This document shows positions 7,898-15,236 of a stretch of DNA of 64,000 bases, in pieces. Where the stretch lies: contig OY969604.1 in the NCBI GenBank assembly GCA_963701325.1, forward strand, positions 3,472,001-3,536,000, written 5' to 3'. Each line of letters starts with the position of its first letter. Positions within the stretch are counted from its first letter, which is position 1. A program made the position numbers and the translations under genes. The notes under the pieces are model-generated. The model had not been told where the DNA came from. It made no database searches and was given only the letters and a program-made list of their open reading frames with translations. Origin of the DNA: Bog-756 sp963701325. Lineage in GTDB: Bacteria; Actinomycetota; Acidimicrobiia; Acidimicrobiales; RAAP-2.

Positions 7898-8956
7898 TCA
7901 TCCGCCGGTTGGTGGCTCCCTCGCTCTGGTTTGATATTTGGCTCGCGAAGGCGGGTTCGTCGGCCCGGTCCCGGCCCCGCTGGTGTTACCGCTGTTCCGG
8001 GCTCGGGTGACGTTCTGTCTGCTGCCGCTGTTGCCAGAGTTCCCTGACCCCACCCTTCCACCGCCGGAGTTCGTGCAGTGGACTACCCCGTTCGTTCCGT
8101 CGGGGGTCGTGGTCGGCGTGCAGGAACCGGGGGCGGGGGGCGTTGGCGGTCCCTTGGTCGATGAGACCAGAGTTTCGGACGTCGTACCGGACCCATTCGT
8201 TACCTGCGACGAGGTTGTCGCCGAGTCGCTGGGCCACCAGGCGAGAAGCCACCCATCGGCCACCGTGGCCACAACGTCTTGCCCGTTATCGAGCACGAGG
8301 GTGACCCCTGTCACCCCTGACGCGACTCGTCCGTCGACGAGTGTGTACGGGCCGTCAGCCGTGGAGAGATGCGATTGCACGACGTTTTGGAGATCGCCAG
8401 AGGTAGTACTGCCCACCGTCACCGTCGACAGTCCCTGAGAGGGGCTGCCAGAGCCAGAACCGGAGCCGCTGACCTTGAGCACGCCGTTCGAGGTGTCACC
8501 GTCCGAGCTCACCAGGGTCACTTGCGTGAAGGACGAGCCGGTGAAACAGCCCATGTAGGCGCTGTCGTTCTGGTAGAGCGCGACTGTGAATGGGCCACGC
8601 ACGTCGGTGAGCAGGGGCTGCCAGGGCCCAGAGCCGAGCTGTCCGCCGGCAGGCTGGTCAGAGGAGAGCGCGCCCAGGCAGCTCTGGTCGGCCCGCGACG
8701 ACGGTGAGGACGAGGCCGCGGTCGGCGCAGCGCTCCAACCTGCGTAAGCGGGAGCAGCCCCACCGAGAGCGACCACCAGGGCGGTTCCCGCCGCGGCGGC
8801 ACCGACGGCAGTGGCGCCGAGTGCCGCAGGCGCGACGCGGCGATGCCGGCGTGGGTGGTAATCGACGGAGCGCAGTTTCTCCGACGCGTCCATCGGCAGT
8901 GCCGCCGCGCGAACTCTGAGCGCGGAGATCAGCTCCTCTTCAAATGTCGTCTTCAT
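7898..8956 (-). CDS. Single-pass membrane protein paired with SigE, possible anti-sigma factor
   Basis: The 352-residue product has a short N-terminal cytoplasmic part (about 40 residues) and one transmembrane segment at about residues 42-68 (VAPAALGATAVGAAAAGTAL). A Ser/Thr/Gly-rich extracytoplasmic region follows, with two Cys that could pair (SCLGAL and MGCFTG), and the tail is rich in Gly, Asn and Pro. The start codon overlaps the sigma-factor stop (ATGA at 8953-8956), so translation is coupled. This layout is typical of an anti-sigma factor, but no zinc HxxxCxxC motif is present, so that role is inferred from context only. Confidence 0.7.
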   Translation of the reverse strand: MKTTFEEELISALRVRAAALPMDASEKLRSVDYHPRRHRRVAPAALGATAVGAAAAGTALVVALGGAAPAYAGWSAAPTAASSSPSSRADQSCLGALSSDQPAGGQLGSGPWQPLLTDVRGPFTVALYQNDSAYMGCFTGSSFTQVTLVSSDGDTSNGVLKVSGSGSGSGSPSQGLSTVTVGSTTSGDLQNVVQSHLSTADGPYTLVDGRVASGVTGVTLVLDNGQDVVATVADGWLLAWWPSDSATTSSQVTNGSGTTSETLVSSTKGPPTPPAPGSCTPTTTPDGTNGVVHCTNSGGGRVGSGNSGNSGSRQNVTRARNSGNTSGAGTGPTNPPSRAKYQTRAREPPTGG

Positions 8957-9642
8957 TTGGTGGTGCTCCCTTCAGTTGCTTGTGTCGTGTCTTGTGCGAT
9001 TGTGTCCACGCCTGGTCCGGCGTGTGAAAGCGCGGCCGCTCGAAGGTCAGTTGGCAGCGACGAACCGTTGGCATGGCTTTCCTGTGTGCCGTCCGCCCTG
9101 ATGTCGGATACAGCCCCCGTGCCTTCGACTTCCCGACGGAGGCGCCCGAGGGCTCGCGACGTGGTGCTCTTTACCGTCCCCACCGAACAACCCATGACAT
9201 CAGCGACCTCCGCTTCGCTCAGGTCGTCGAAGTACCGCAGTACGAGGGCGGCGCGTTGCCGGGGTGGCAGCTCTCTGAGCACTCCCAGCAGGTCGGTACT
9301 CGTCTCGACGCGTCCAAGGATGCCCACCGCGGCATCATCGTGGTGCGCTTCGAGGAGCCCGGTCGCTTCGGGTCCGAGCTCTGAACGCCGCTGGCTCCGC
9401 CGCTTCCCTTCGTCTAGCGCAAGGTGGATGAGCACCGTGCGCGCATACGCGACGGGCCGCTCCATCTTCTTGACCCGGGGCCAGCGGCGGGCGACCTTGA
9501 ACAGACACTCTTGAACCAGGTCTTCCGCCTCTGCCAAGTCCCAGGTGATCAGGTAGGCCGACCGCAGTAGCGGCTCAGCCGTCTCGGCGACGAAGCGGTC
9601 GAAGTCAATACGAGGCTGGCTCTGATGCCGACGTCCGTCCAT
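8953..9642 (-). CDS. ECF sigma factor, SigE family
   Basis: The 229-residue product has region 2 as DFDRFVAETAEPLLRSAYLI followed by WDLAEAEDLVQECLFKVARR. Region 4 is ELPPRQRAALVLRYFDDLSE followed by AEVADVMGCSVGTVKSTTSR. This matches SigE-family extracytoplasmic-function sigma factors of Actinobacteria, which direct RNA polymerase to a small stress or envelope regulon. About 55 residues after region 4 are low-complexity and of unknown role. The gene is first in an operon with the coupled membrane protein. The 437-base gap to the divergent NHL gene holds palindromes that may be control sites. Confidence 0.9.
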   Translation of the reverse strand: MDGRRHQSQPRIDFDRFVAETAEPLLRSAYLITWDLAEAEDLVQECLFKVARRWPRVKKMERPVAYARTVLIHLALDEGKRRSQRRSELGPEATGLLEAHHDDAAVGILGRVETSTDLLGVLRELPPRQRAALVLRYFDDLSEAEVADVMGCSVGTVKSTTSRALGRLRREVEGTGAVSDIRADGTQESHANGSSLPTDLRAAALSHAGPGVDTIAQDTTQATEGSTTK

Positions 9643-10079
9643 TACCTATATCAACCCACCTTTGTGCTCGAAAGGTTGCCTCCTCCTACGACAAAACTGG
9701 AGAAAAGCGTCGGCACCGACGTCCCGGTGGCGTTCGCCGAGAGGGGACGGGAGCAGACTCGCGTGGGCCTGTACAAGCCACATTGACGGACTGACCTGCG
9801 ACTTCAGGGAATCCGGTCGGCGACACCTGACGCTAAGGCCTGCCCCATATCACGGGGAGCGGGGCCCATATCCCTGCCCCCGTCCGCGCCTTGGGGCGGT
9901 GGGGCCAGCGTTCACTGGAGATTCCCCGCGAGGGATTCCCCTGGTTGGGCCAATACTCACCTACCCGGCGTACGGGTACGGAGGAAATCCTCCGGTTCGG
10001 CTGAACATTCGCCGGTACTCACAGGTAGTCACTGTTGAGGCGCCATCATCGTGGCGCGCAACGATGAGGAGGACGGTAC
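9643..10079. other. 437-bp divergent intergenic region with palindromes
   Basis: This is the promoter region between the sigma factor and the NHL-repeat gene. It contains a near-palindrome TACCC-N7-GGGTA at 9962-9978, the palindrome CGGAGGAAATCCTCCG at 9979-9994 and a hairpin GCGCCA-TCATCG-TGGCGC at 10040-10057 just before the NHL ribosome binding site. The segment 9843-9880 is very rich in G and C runs and carries CCCATAT twice. No open frame looks like a gene. Confidence 0.5.
9979..9994. promoter_or_regulatory. Palindromic operator candidate
   Basis: CGGAGGAAATCCTCCG is two 7-base half-sites around AA. It lies about 85 bases upstream of the NHL gene and next to the inverted repeat TACCC/GGGTA. 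The symmetry and position suit a dimeric regulator, but the protein that might bind is unknown. Confidence 0.4.
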
Positions 10080-11225
10080 ATGAGACCTTGGCGAATGGTG
10101 GCCGTCGCTGGACTGGTCACGTTCCTGATCACTGGCATCGCGGGAGGCGTTTCAGCCGCCGCCGGGGTGCCATTTCTGGCAGGCAAAACGGTGAGCCCGG
10201 ACCAGCCGTCGGCGGTACCTACCACTGGGGCCGAGACAGGTGATGTCAATCCCTACGGTGTGGCCGTGGTTCCGGCGTCAGTTGGGAGTCTCCACCAGGG
10301 AGACGTGCTCGTGAGCAACTTCAACAACAGCCAAAATCAGCAGGGCACCGGTTCTACCATCATGCAAATCAGCCCGAACGGCCAGCAGTCGGTCTTCGCC
10401 ACGATCAGCCTCACGCCCCAACAGCCCTGTCCTGGCGGGGTCGGCCTGACCACTGCCCTGGTGGTTTTCCGGGATGGCACGGTCGTTGTGGGAAGCCTGC
10501 CAACCACTGGTCCGAATGCAGGCACCTCTGCAGGTGAACACGCTGGGTGCCTGATCGTCCTGAACTCGAACGGCGGCGTCGTGCGGACGATCTCCGGTGG
10601 ACAAATCAACGGACCGTGGGACATGACCGGCGTGCAGTTCGGCGACGAAGCCGTCCTGTTTGTCACCAATGTGCTCAACGGTCTGTCGCCCACCGCCCCT
10701 CCGATCACCGTCGTCCCCGGCGGAACGGTGGTGCGGATCGTGTTGGACTTGCATACGGACCACGTTGAATCCGAGACGGTGATCGCGAACGACCTGCCCG
10801 AGCGAAACGATCCGGGCGCCCTCGTCGTCGGACCAACAGGTGTCGGTCTCGGCTTCAATGGGGCGGTCCTATATGTCGCCTCGACGGAGGACAATCGCGT
10901 CAGAGCCATCCCGGCGCCATTCTTCTTGCCAGGACCCTTCTTTGGCCCCGGCTTCACCGTGACATCAGGCGGATCACTGAATGCTCCGCTCGGTCTGACT
11001 GTCGCCCCGAACGGAGACATCATCACTGTCAACGGCGGTGACGGCAAAGCTGTAGAGACCGTGCCGTTCGGGGGGGAGCAGGTCGCGACCACACAGTTGG
11101 ACAATACGCCGGTCGCGGGATCGCTCAACGGCAACGGCACCATCTTTGGCATAGCCCTTACTCCCAACGGCAAGGGCCTCTACTTCGTGGATGACGGGAC
11201 CAACACGTTGAACCTGTACGGCTGA
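10080..11225 (+). CDS. Secreted NHL-type beta-propeller protein
   Basis: The 381-residue product starts with a signal peptide (MVAVAGLVTFLITGIAGGVS, residues about 6-25). The mature part consists of beta-propeller blades with motifs such as NPYGVAVVPASVGSLHQGDV, LVSNFNNSQNQQGTGSTI and GALVVGPTGVGLGFNGAVLY, then NAPLGLTVAPNGDIITVNGG and GIALTPNGKGLYFVDDGTN. This is the NHL/SMP-30-like pattern of extracellular proteins with unknown ligands. GAGGAGG precedes the ATG. It is divergent from SigE, so it may belong to that regulon, though no shared promoter motif was demonstrated. A strong hairpin follows the stop. Confidence 0.8.
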   Translation: MRPWRMVAVAGLVTFLITGIAGGVSAAAGVPFLAGKTVSPDQPSAVPTTGAETGDVNPYGVAVVPASVGSLHQGDVLVSNFNNSQNQQGTGSTIMQISPNGQQSVFATISLTPQQPCPGGVGLTTALVVFRDGTVVVGSLPTTGPNAGTSAGEHAGCLIVLNSNGGVVRTISGGQINGPWDMTGVQFGDEAVLFVTNVLNGLSPTAPPITVVPGGTVVRIVLDLHTDHVESETVIANDLPERNDPGALVVGPTGVGLGFNGAVLYVASTEDNRVRAIPAPFFLPGPFFGPGFTVTSGGSLNAPLGLTVAPNGDIITVNGGDGKAVETVPFGGEQVATTQLDNTPVAGSLNGNGTIFGIALTPNGKGLYFVDDGTNTLNLYG

Positions 11226-11243
11226 TCACCCGTACCGCTCTAC

Positions 11244-11290
11244 TGCCGTCGAGGCAAGGGTCACAGGATGGCGGCCCAGCCTCGACGGCA
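11244..11290 (+). terminator. Hairpin terminator after the NHL gene
   Basis: A perfect 12-base inverted repeat, TGCCGTCGAGGC at 11244-11255 and GCCTCGACGGCA at 11279-11290, surrounds a 23-base loop 18 bases after the stop. No U-run follows, as is usual in high-GC bacteria. Confidence 0.65.
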
Positions 11291-11330
11291 GGCAAGCAGA
11301 AATGGCAGCAGGGCCACGTCGTTGTCTCAA

Positions 11331-11360
11331 CAGTGATTCGTCCTCGTGGTCGAATCACTG
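11331..11360. terminator. Second hairpin between convergent genes
   Basis: CAGTGATTCG (11331-11340) pairs perfectly with CGAATCACTG (11351-11360) over a 10-base loop. It lies downstream of the minus-strand beta-helix gene remnant that ends at 11480 and probably was its terminator. It could also back up the terminator of the NHL gene. Confidence 0.5.
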
Positions 11361-11479
11361 CCGAGTGGTAGTGAACTAAGTTACCGACCGTGGCGCCATG
11401 GATGTCCCACATCACCGAATACGCCCTGCCCCCGAGCGGCACTTCTGCCATACCCCTGCCGCCCGCCGAACGACTCCGT

Positions 11480-12050
11480 CTACGGTCGGGTGATCGTCAG
11501 GGGATTCGACGTGGCACTCGTTTCGGCGCTTCCGAGGAGGATGTCTGCGGGCGGAACAAGGGTGCCGTCCTCTTCGAGGTTGTGGAAGGTCACCTGACTC
11601 CCAGAGGAGACGAACTTTATGCCGCTGACATACCCAGCCGTGTGGAACCCGAACGAGATGGTTTGAGGGTTGAGCATGGTCATCTTGTCGCCGGAGTCGT
11701 TCGAGGTGAGTGCCACGTCGGAGAAGGTGCCGTTGGTGGTGATCGTCCCGGTGAAGATGTCGGTCCCAGACAGATTGTGTGAGTAGAGCTTCCAGACGCC
11801 GTCCTGCACCCCGATGAGGAACCCCGGCGGTGGGCTGTCCTTCACCGGGAATGCCGGATAGCCCTGGACCTGCCTCTGCCACACGCCGTGTTGCTCGACA
11901 GCACCGATCGTGCACTTACCGATACTGGCGACGCCACGCTGGTCGGTCCGAGGGCAGACCTTCACGCCATCCAGCTTGGTCCCACCCGGGATGACCCCGA
12001 CGGCCGGACCGTTCGCCGCCGGTAGCTGTGTGAAGGTCGGGCCTGCCGTC
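11480..12050 (-). pseudogene. Beta-helix (choice-of-anchor Q type) protein, 3' part cut by IS21
   Basis: The reading frame TAGPTFTQLPAANGPAVGVI, PGGTKLDGVKVCPRTDQRGV and ASIGKCTIGAVEQ is the characteristic C-terminal block of actinobacterial secreted parallel beta-helix proteins. It is followed by an unusual extra domain of about 110 residues (GFLIGVQDGVWKLYSHNLSG to TSNPLTITRP). The upstream part of the gene is at 14362-14517, on the other side of the IS21 element. Deleting the element and one CGTC copy joins LTNSGGLT to AGPTFTQL in one frame. GTG codons could start the fragment alone, but it would lack a signal peptide, so it is considered dead. Confidence 0.8.
12047..12050. repeat. Left target-site duplication of the IS21 element
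   Basis: CGTC at 12047-12050 matches CGTC at 14362-14365. These are the apparent 4-base target duplication, within the range made by IS21-family transposition. The exact limits are uncertain by a base or two. Confidence 0.6.
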
Positions 12051-12190
12051 GATCACCGGAGACTCCCCAGAGATGATCACTGAAATTCCCCACTTGTGAG
12101 CCCGGGGTGGACAGACAGGTCCACCAACTGAGGTGAGGCCCCTTCGAAGCTGGCGGTTCCTACGCCAGCCAGCCCGAAGGAGCCCCCTCC

Positions 12191-13498
12191 ATGCTCACAC
12201 GAGGAGAAGACGTGGAAGCGCACGCACTGAGGAAGAGGGGCTGGTCGATCTCGGCCATCGCCCGCCACCTGGACCGCGACCGGAAGACGGTCCGGGCCTA
12301 TCTGAACAACGAGCGGGTGCCAGGGGTGCGTGCCCGACCCGACATTCCCGACCCGCTGGCTGAGTTCGAGAAGTACATCACCGCTCGGTTCACCGACGAC
12401 CATCACGTCTGGGGCACCGTCCTGTTCGAGGAGGTCAAGGGGCTCGGCTACTCCCAGAGTTACCCGACGTTCGTGCGCCAGGTCCGGATGAGGAAGCTCC
12501 GCCCGCACTGCGAAGCGTGTTCTGGCGTGAAGGGACGCGACACCATCGAGATCGATCACCCGCCTGGCGAGGAGATCCAGTGGGACTGGTTCGAGCGTCG
12601 CCGGGCCCCGTGGGGAGGAACGGCCTATGTGCTGCTCGGCACGTTGCCCCACTCCAGCCGGACCCGAGGGGTGCTGGCCGAGTCGATGGACCAGGCCCAC
12701 CTCATCGAGGCCATGGACGGCGTGCTCCGCCGGTTGGGTGGGACGCCACGGATCTGGAGGACCGACCGGCTGGCGACGGTGATCCGTCCCGGCACGAAGG
12801 ACGTCCAGGCCACCTTCGCCCCGGTGGCCAAGCACTATGGAGCCATCGTCGAGCCCTGTCCTCCCCGACGCGGGAACCGCAAAGGTGCCGTCGAAGCGGC
12901 GGTGCACTTCACCTCGGGCCGGTGGTGGCGGAGTCTGGGCGCCAAGAGCCCCGAAGAGGCACAGCTTCTACTCGACCGATTCTTGTCGGGACCAGGGGAC
13001 GCCCGCCCACGACACACCGCCCTTGGGGCCAAGACCAGCGTCGGCGAACTGGCCGACGCCGAGCCACTATTGGATCTGCCGGCGCTGCCGTTCCCGGCCA
13101 CCGTCACCGCCATGCGCCCGGTGGACGACAACGCCACCGTCGCCTTCCGGGGCAACCGCTACTCCGTTCAGCCGGGACTGTCCGGAGTCATCCTCGAACT
13201 CCGTCATCGTCTGGCATCTTCGACCATCGAGGTCCACGCCGCATCGGGGACACTGCTGGTCAGTCACCGCCTGGCCCCGGCCGGAGCAGGAACCATCGTG
13301 CGCACGCCAGAGCATCGAGCGGCCTTGGAATCGGTGGTCTTGTCCAGCTTCACCGTGGCCAGGCCCTGCGACACCAAGGCCAACCGGCCTCCGGGCCCCG
13401 AGTCCCTGGCCGAAGCAGCCCGCCTGCTCGGGGTCGAAGGCCGAGAGGTGACCGTTGACCTGCAGGGGTATGCCGACCTGATCGAGGGCACCGGATGA
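12191..13498 (+). CDS. istA: IS21-family transposase IstA
   Basis: This 435-residue DDE transposase cuts and joins DNA at the ends of the element together with the ATPase IstB. A helix-turn-helix lies at residues about 10-40 (RKRGWSISAIARHLDRDRKT). The catalytic core has the first D in EIQWDWFERR, the second in IWRTDRLATV and the E in NRKGAVEAAVHF, and a C-terminal beta-barrel includes VAFRGNRYSVQPG. The length matches the family. GAAGGAG lies at the right distance from the ATG. The stop overlaps the istB start by four bases (ATGA), so the two are translationally coupled. Confidence 0.93.
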   Translation: MLTRGEDVEAHALRKRGWSISAIARHLDRDRKTVRAYLNNERVPGVRARPDIPDPLAEFEKYITARFTDDHHVWGTVLFEEVKGLGYSQSYPTFVRQVRMRKLRPHCEACSGVKGRDTIEIDHPPGEEIQWDWFERRRAPWGGTAYVLLGTLPHSSRTRGVLAESMDQAHLIEAMDGVLRRLGGTPRIWRTDRLATVIRPGTKDVQATFAPVAKHYGAIVEPCPPRRGNRKGAVEAAVHFTSGRWWRSLGAKSPEEAQLLLDRFLSGPGDARPRHTALGAKTSVGELADAEPLLDLPALPFPATVTAMRPVDDNATVAFRGNRYSVQPGLSGVILELRHRLASSTIEVHAASGTLLVSHRLAPAGAGTIVRTPEHRAALESVVLSSFTVARPCDTKANRPPGPESLAEAARLLGVEGREVTVDLQGYADLIEGTG

Positions 13499-14286
13499 GC
13501 GACAACTCGATCTATCAGCAGGCCCGCAGTCACTTGGCCTACCTGCGCATGGCTGCCGCCGCCGAGGCCCTACCCGCCGAGCTCGAGTACGCGGCCAGCC
13601 AGAAGCTCGGCCACACCGCTTTTCTGGAACGGCTCTTGGACGTCGAGGTCAAGGCCACCGAGACTCGCAGGCGAGCCAGTCTCGAGCGCTTCGCCTCCCT
13701 GCCGTCACCGTTCCGCCTCAGTGACTTCGACTTCGACGCCCAACCGTCGATCGACAAGAAGCTGGTGAACGAACTGGCCACGCTCCGCTTTCTGGAGGAC
13801 GCCACCAACGTGCTGTTCATCGGGCCACCCGGTGTGGGCAAGACCATGCTGGCTGTCGCTCTGGCCCGAGCATCCATCGACGCCGGCTATCGGACCTATT
13901 ACACAACTGCGGCAGATCTCGTGGCCCGCTGTCATCGGGCTGCCCTCGAAGGACGGTGGGCCACCACCATGCGGTTCTTCGCAGGACCACGTCTGTTGGT
14001 CATCGACGAGGTCGGCTACCTGCCCTTGGCCAACGAGGCTGCCGCCGCACTGTTCCAGGTCATCACGCAGCGCTACCTGAAGAGCTCGACCGTGCTCACC
14101 ACCAACCTCGGCGTGGGCTCCTGGGGAAAGATCTTCGACGATCCAATGGTGGCGGCCGCCATGCTCGACCGCCTGCTCCATCGCTCTGTCGTGTTCAACA
14201 TCGACGGCGAGAGCTACCGGATGCGGACCCACCGGGCCCGGGCCGAGAAGCTCACGAAGGGGGTGAAGTCCAACTCAAACACGTAG
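13495..14286 (+). CDS. istB: IS21-family helper ATPase IstB
   Basis: The 263-residue AAA+ protein of the DnaC-like clade has Walker A GPPGVGKT at residues 110-117, Walker B LLVIDEVGYL near residue 165 and a sensor-like TTNLGVGSW. IstB assembles on target DNA, stimulates IstA and selects insertion sites. The length is normal and no frame damage is seen, so together with istA the element has all its proteins. It is expressed as the second gene of the IS operon. Confidence 0.93.
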   Translation: MSDNSIYQQARSHLAYLRMAAAAEALPAELEYAASQKLGHTAFLERLLDVEVKATETRRRASLERFASLPSPFRLSDFDFDAQPSIDKKLVNELATLRFLEDATNVLFIGPPGVGKTMLAVALARASIDAGYRTYYTTAADLVARCHRAALEGRWATTMRFFAGPRLLVIDEVGYLPLANEAAAALFQVITQRYLKSSTVLTTNLGVGSWGKIFDDPMVAAAMLDRLLHRSVVFNIDGESYRMRTHRARAEKLTKGVKSNSNT

Positions 14287-14361
14287 GCTTTGGCATCACC
14301 CCACCTCAGGCGAGCACCTGGGGCATTCCGATGATCGAGAGTGGGGAGTTTCCGTGATCGG

Positions 14362-14517
14362 CGTCAGGCCACCGCTGTTCGTGAGGGGACCGAGGCCGGG
14401 CTTGGCATCGAGCACGTCGGTGGGTTGGGTGAAGCCGCAGTCTGTGCCAGTGGTGTCGTCCGTCAGGTTGTAGTCGAGACTGGTGAAGCTACCGCCGGGC
14501 GAATAGCAGTTACTTCC
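14362..14517 (-). pseudogene. Beta-helix protein, middle part upstream of the IS21 insertion
   Basis: On the minus strand the frame reads GSNCYSPGGSFTSLDYNLTD, DTTGTDCGFTQPTDVLDAKP and GLGPLTNSGGLT. This is the repeat typical of secreted choice-of-anchor Q / polymorphic beta-helix proteins. It continues across the IS21 element into the fragment at 11480-12050. Its own 5' end is gone: at 14517/14518 the sequence changes abruptly to an IS110 transposase fragment, which by chance is in the same frame. The gene was therefore hit at least twice by mobile elements. Confidence 0.8.
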
Positions 14518-14839
14518 GGTGTTGGCGGCCACGGCGTCTTCGGGGTCGGACTTTCCCGTGCGCCGCCGGCGCTGGCGGTTGGGACGGTCGACCTCGACGA
14601 CGGAGACCTTGTGGGAGAGCAGGTGCCGGGTGAGCCCGGCCCCGTAGCTTCCGGTCCCCTCGCCGACGAGTTCGACGGTCCCGAAGGTCTCCAGCCAATT
14701 GAGCAGGGCCCGATAGCCAAACGGTGTGGTCGGGAAGCTCTCCACGCCGAGGAGTGCTCCACGCTCGTCGAGGGCGGCGGCCACATGGACGTGTGTCGAC
14801 CCCTCCGGTGATGCGGCGCGCGATAGCGGTGATGGTCAT
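14518..14839 (-). pseudogene. IS110-family transposase, 5' fragment with frameshift
   Basis: The start ATG at 14839 opens MTITAIARRITGGVDT. Two bases are then missing relative to the expected frame, which resumes as HVHVAAALDERGALLGVESF. It continues through NWLETFGTVELVGEGTGSYG and ends at GKSDPEDAVAA. This is the RuvC-like DEDD domain of an IS110-group recombinase: the first D (GVD), E (EGTGS) and D-x-x-D (DPED) are visible. The coiled-coil and C-terminal parts are missing. The truncated frame continues by chance into beta-helix sequence. This and the 3' fragment at 4617 are from IS110 elements but need not be the same copy. Confidence 0.85.
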
Positions 14840-14954
14840 CTGGTCCTTTCGCTTGGGGTGGGTGACACGGCACCATCAAGACAATGGACAGGACAGCGAA
14901 GGGCCTGTGCGGCAGGCTCCTATGAGGTCACTCCGTCCGACCGGTTGGTGTCGA

Positions 14955-15048
14955 GTGCGTGTCCGAGCCGGGCCGACGAATCGACTTCAGGACAGTCCGT
15001 AAGGACGTCAGCCGGTTTGATGGAGTCAGACCCGGCTCGGACACGCAC
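14955..15048. repeat. 18-bp perfect inverted repeat upstream of the IS110 fragment
   Basis: GTGCGTGTCCGAGCCGGG at 14955-14972 is the exact reverse complement of 15031-15048, with 58 bases between. Transcribed toward the transposase fragment it would form an 18-bp stem with a large structured loop. IS110-group elements encode a bridge RNA in this upstream non-coding end, so the structure may be a relic of that RNA; this is inference. No gene is visible from 14840 to 15236. Confidence 0.6.
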
Positions 15049-15060
15049 CCACACGCTGAC

Positions 15061-15117
15061 CAGTTCTCCCTCCGGAGTGGTGGACCGTCAGCGGGCTACG
15101 TCAATCCTCGCTGCCGG
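15061..15117. repeat. 57-bp exact repeat, copy 2
   Basis: Identical to 4817-4873. This copy lies about 220 bases upstream of the IS110 5' fragment and next to the inverted repeat at 14955-15048. The sequence after it (from 15118) differs from that after copy 1 and contains the GCCGGGTCAGGGGG motif. Confidence 0.75.
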
Positions 15118-15129
15118 GTCAGGGGGCGG
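15113..15129 (+). repeat. GCCGGGTCAGGGGG intergenic motif, copy 3
   Basis: An exact 14-base copy that overlaps the last five bases of the 57-bp repeat. The other end continues GCGGGTATCCC. Confidence 0.5.
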
Positions 15130-15180
15130 GTATCCCTGCCTCGCAAACGCTCCCTCTCACGAGACCGGGCAAGTCATAGC

Positions 15181-15201
15181 GGTCGAGGTATAGCCTCGAC
15201 C
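15181..15201. promoter_or_regulatory. Small hairpin before the beta-propeller gene
   Basis: GGTCGAGG at 15181-15188 pairs with CCTCGACC at 15194-15201 over a 5-base loop, 35 bases before the start codon at 15237. It may be an operator or an untranslated-region hairpin. Its function is unknown. Confidence 0.4.
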
Positions 15202-15236
15202 CATCGGCGGATCAGTCCGACGGAGGTGGGGTCGCG

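Larger units (their letters stand above)
12051..14361 (+). mobile_element. Complete IS21-family insertion sequence
   Basis: The element is about 2.31 kb and contains the istA and istB gene pair. Its ends carry related inverted repeats: GATCACCGGAGACTCCCCA on the left, and on the right, read inward, GATCACGGAAACTCCCCAC. The left end has a second copy of the motif at 12075 (GATCACTGAAATTCCCCAC). The right end also has an inner copy, reading inward GATCATCGGAATGCCCCA. Multiple end repeats are known in IS21, where they bind the transposase. Both genes look intact and the host frame is restored on excision, so the insertion is probably recent and may still be active. Confidence 0.9.
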
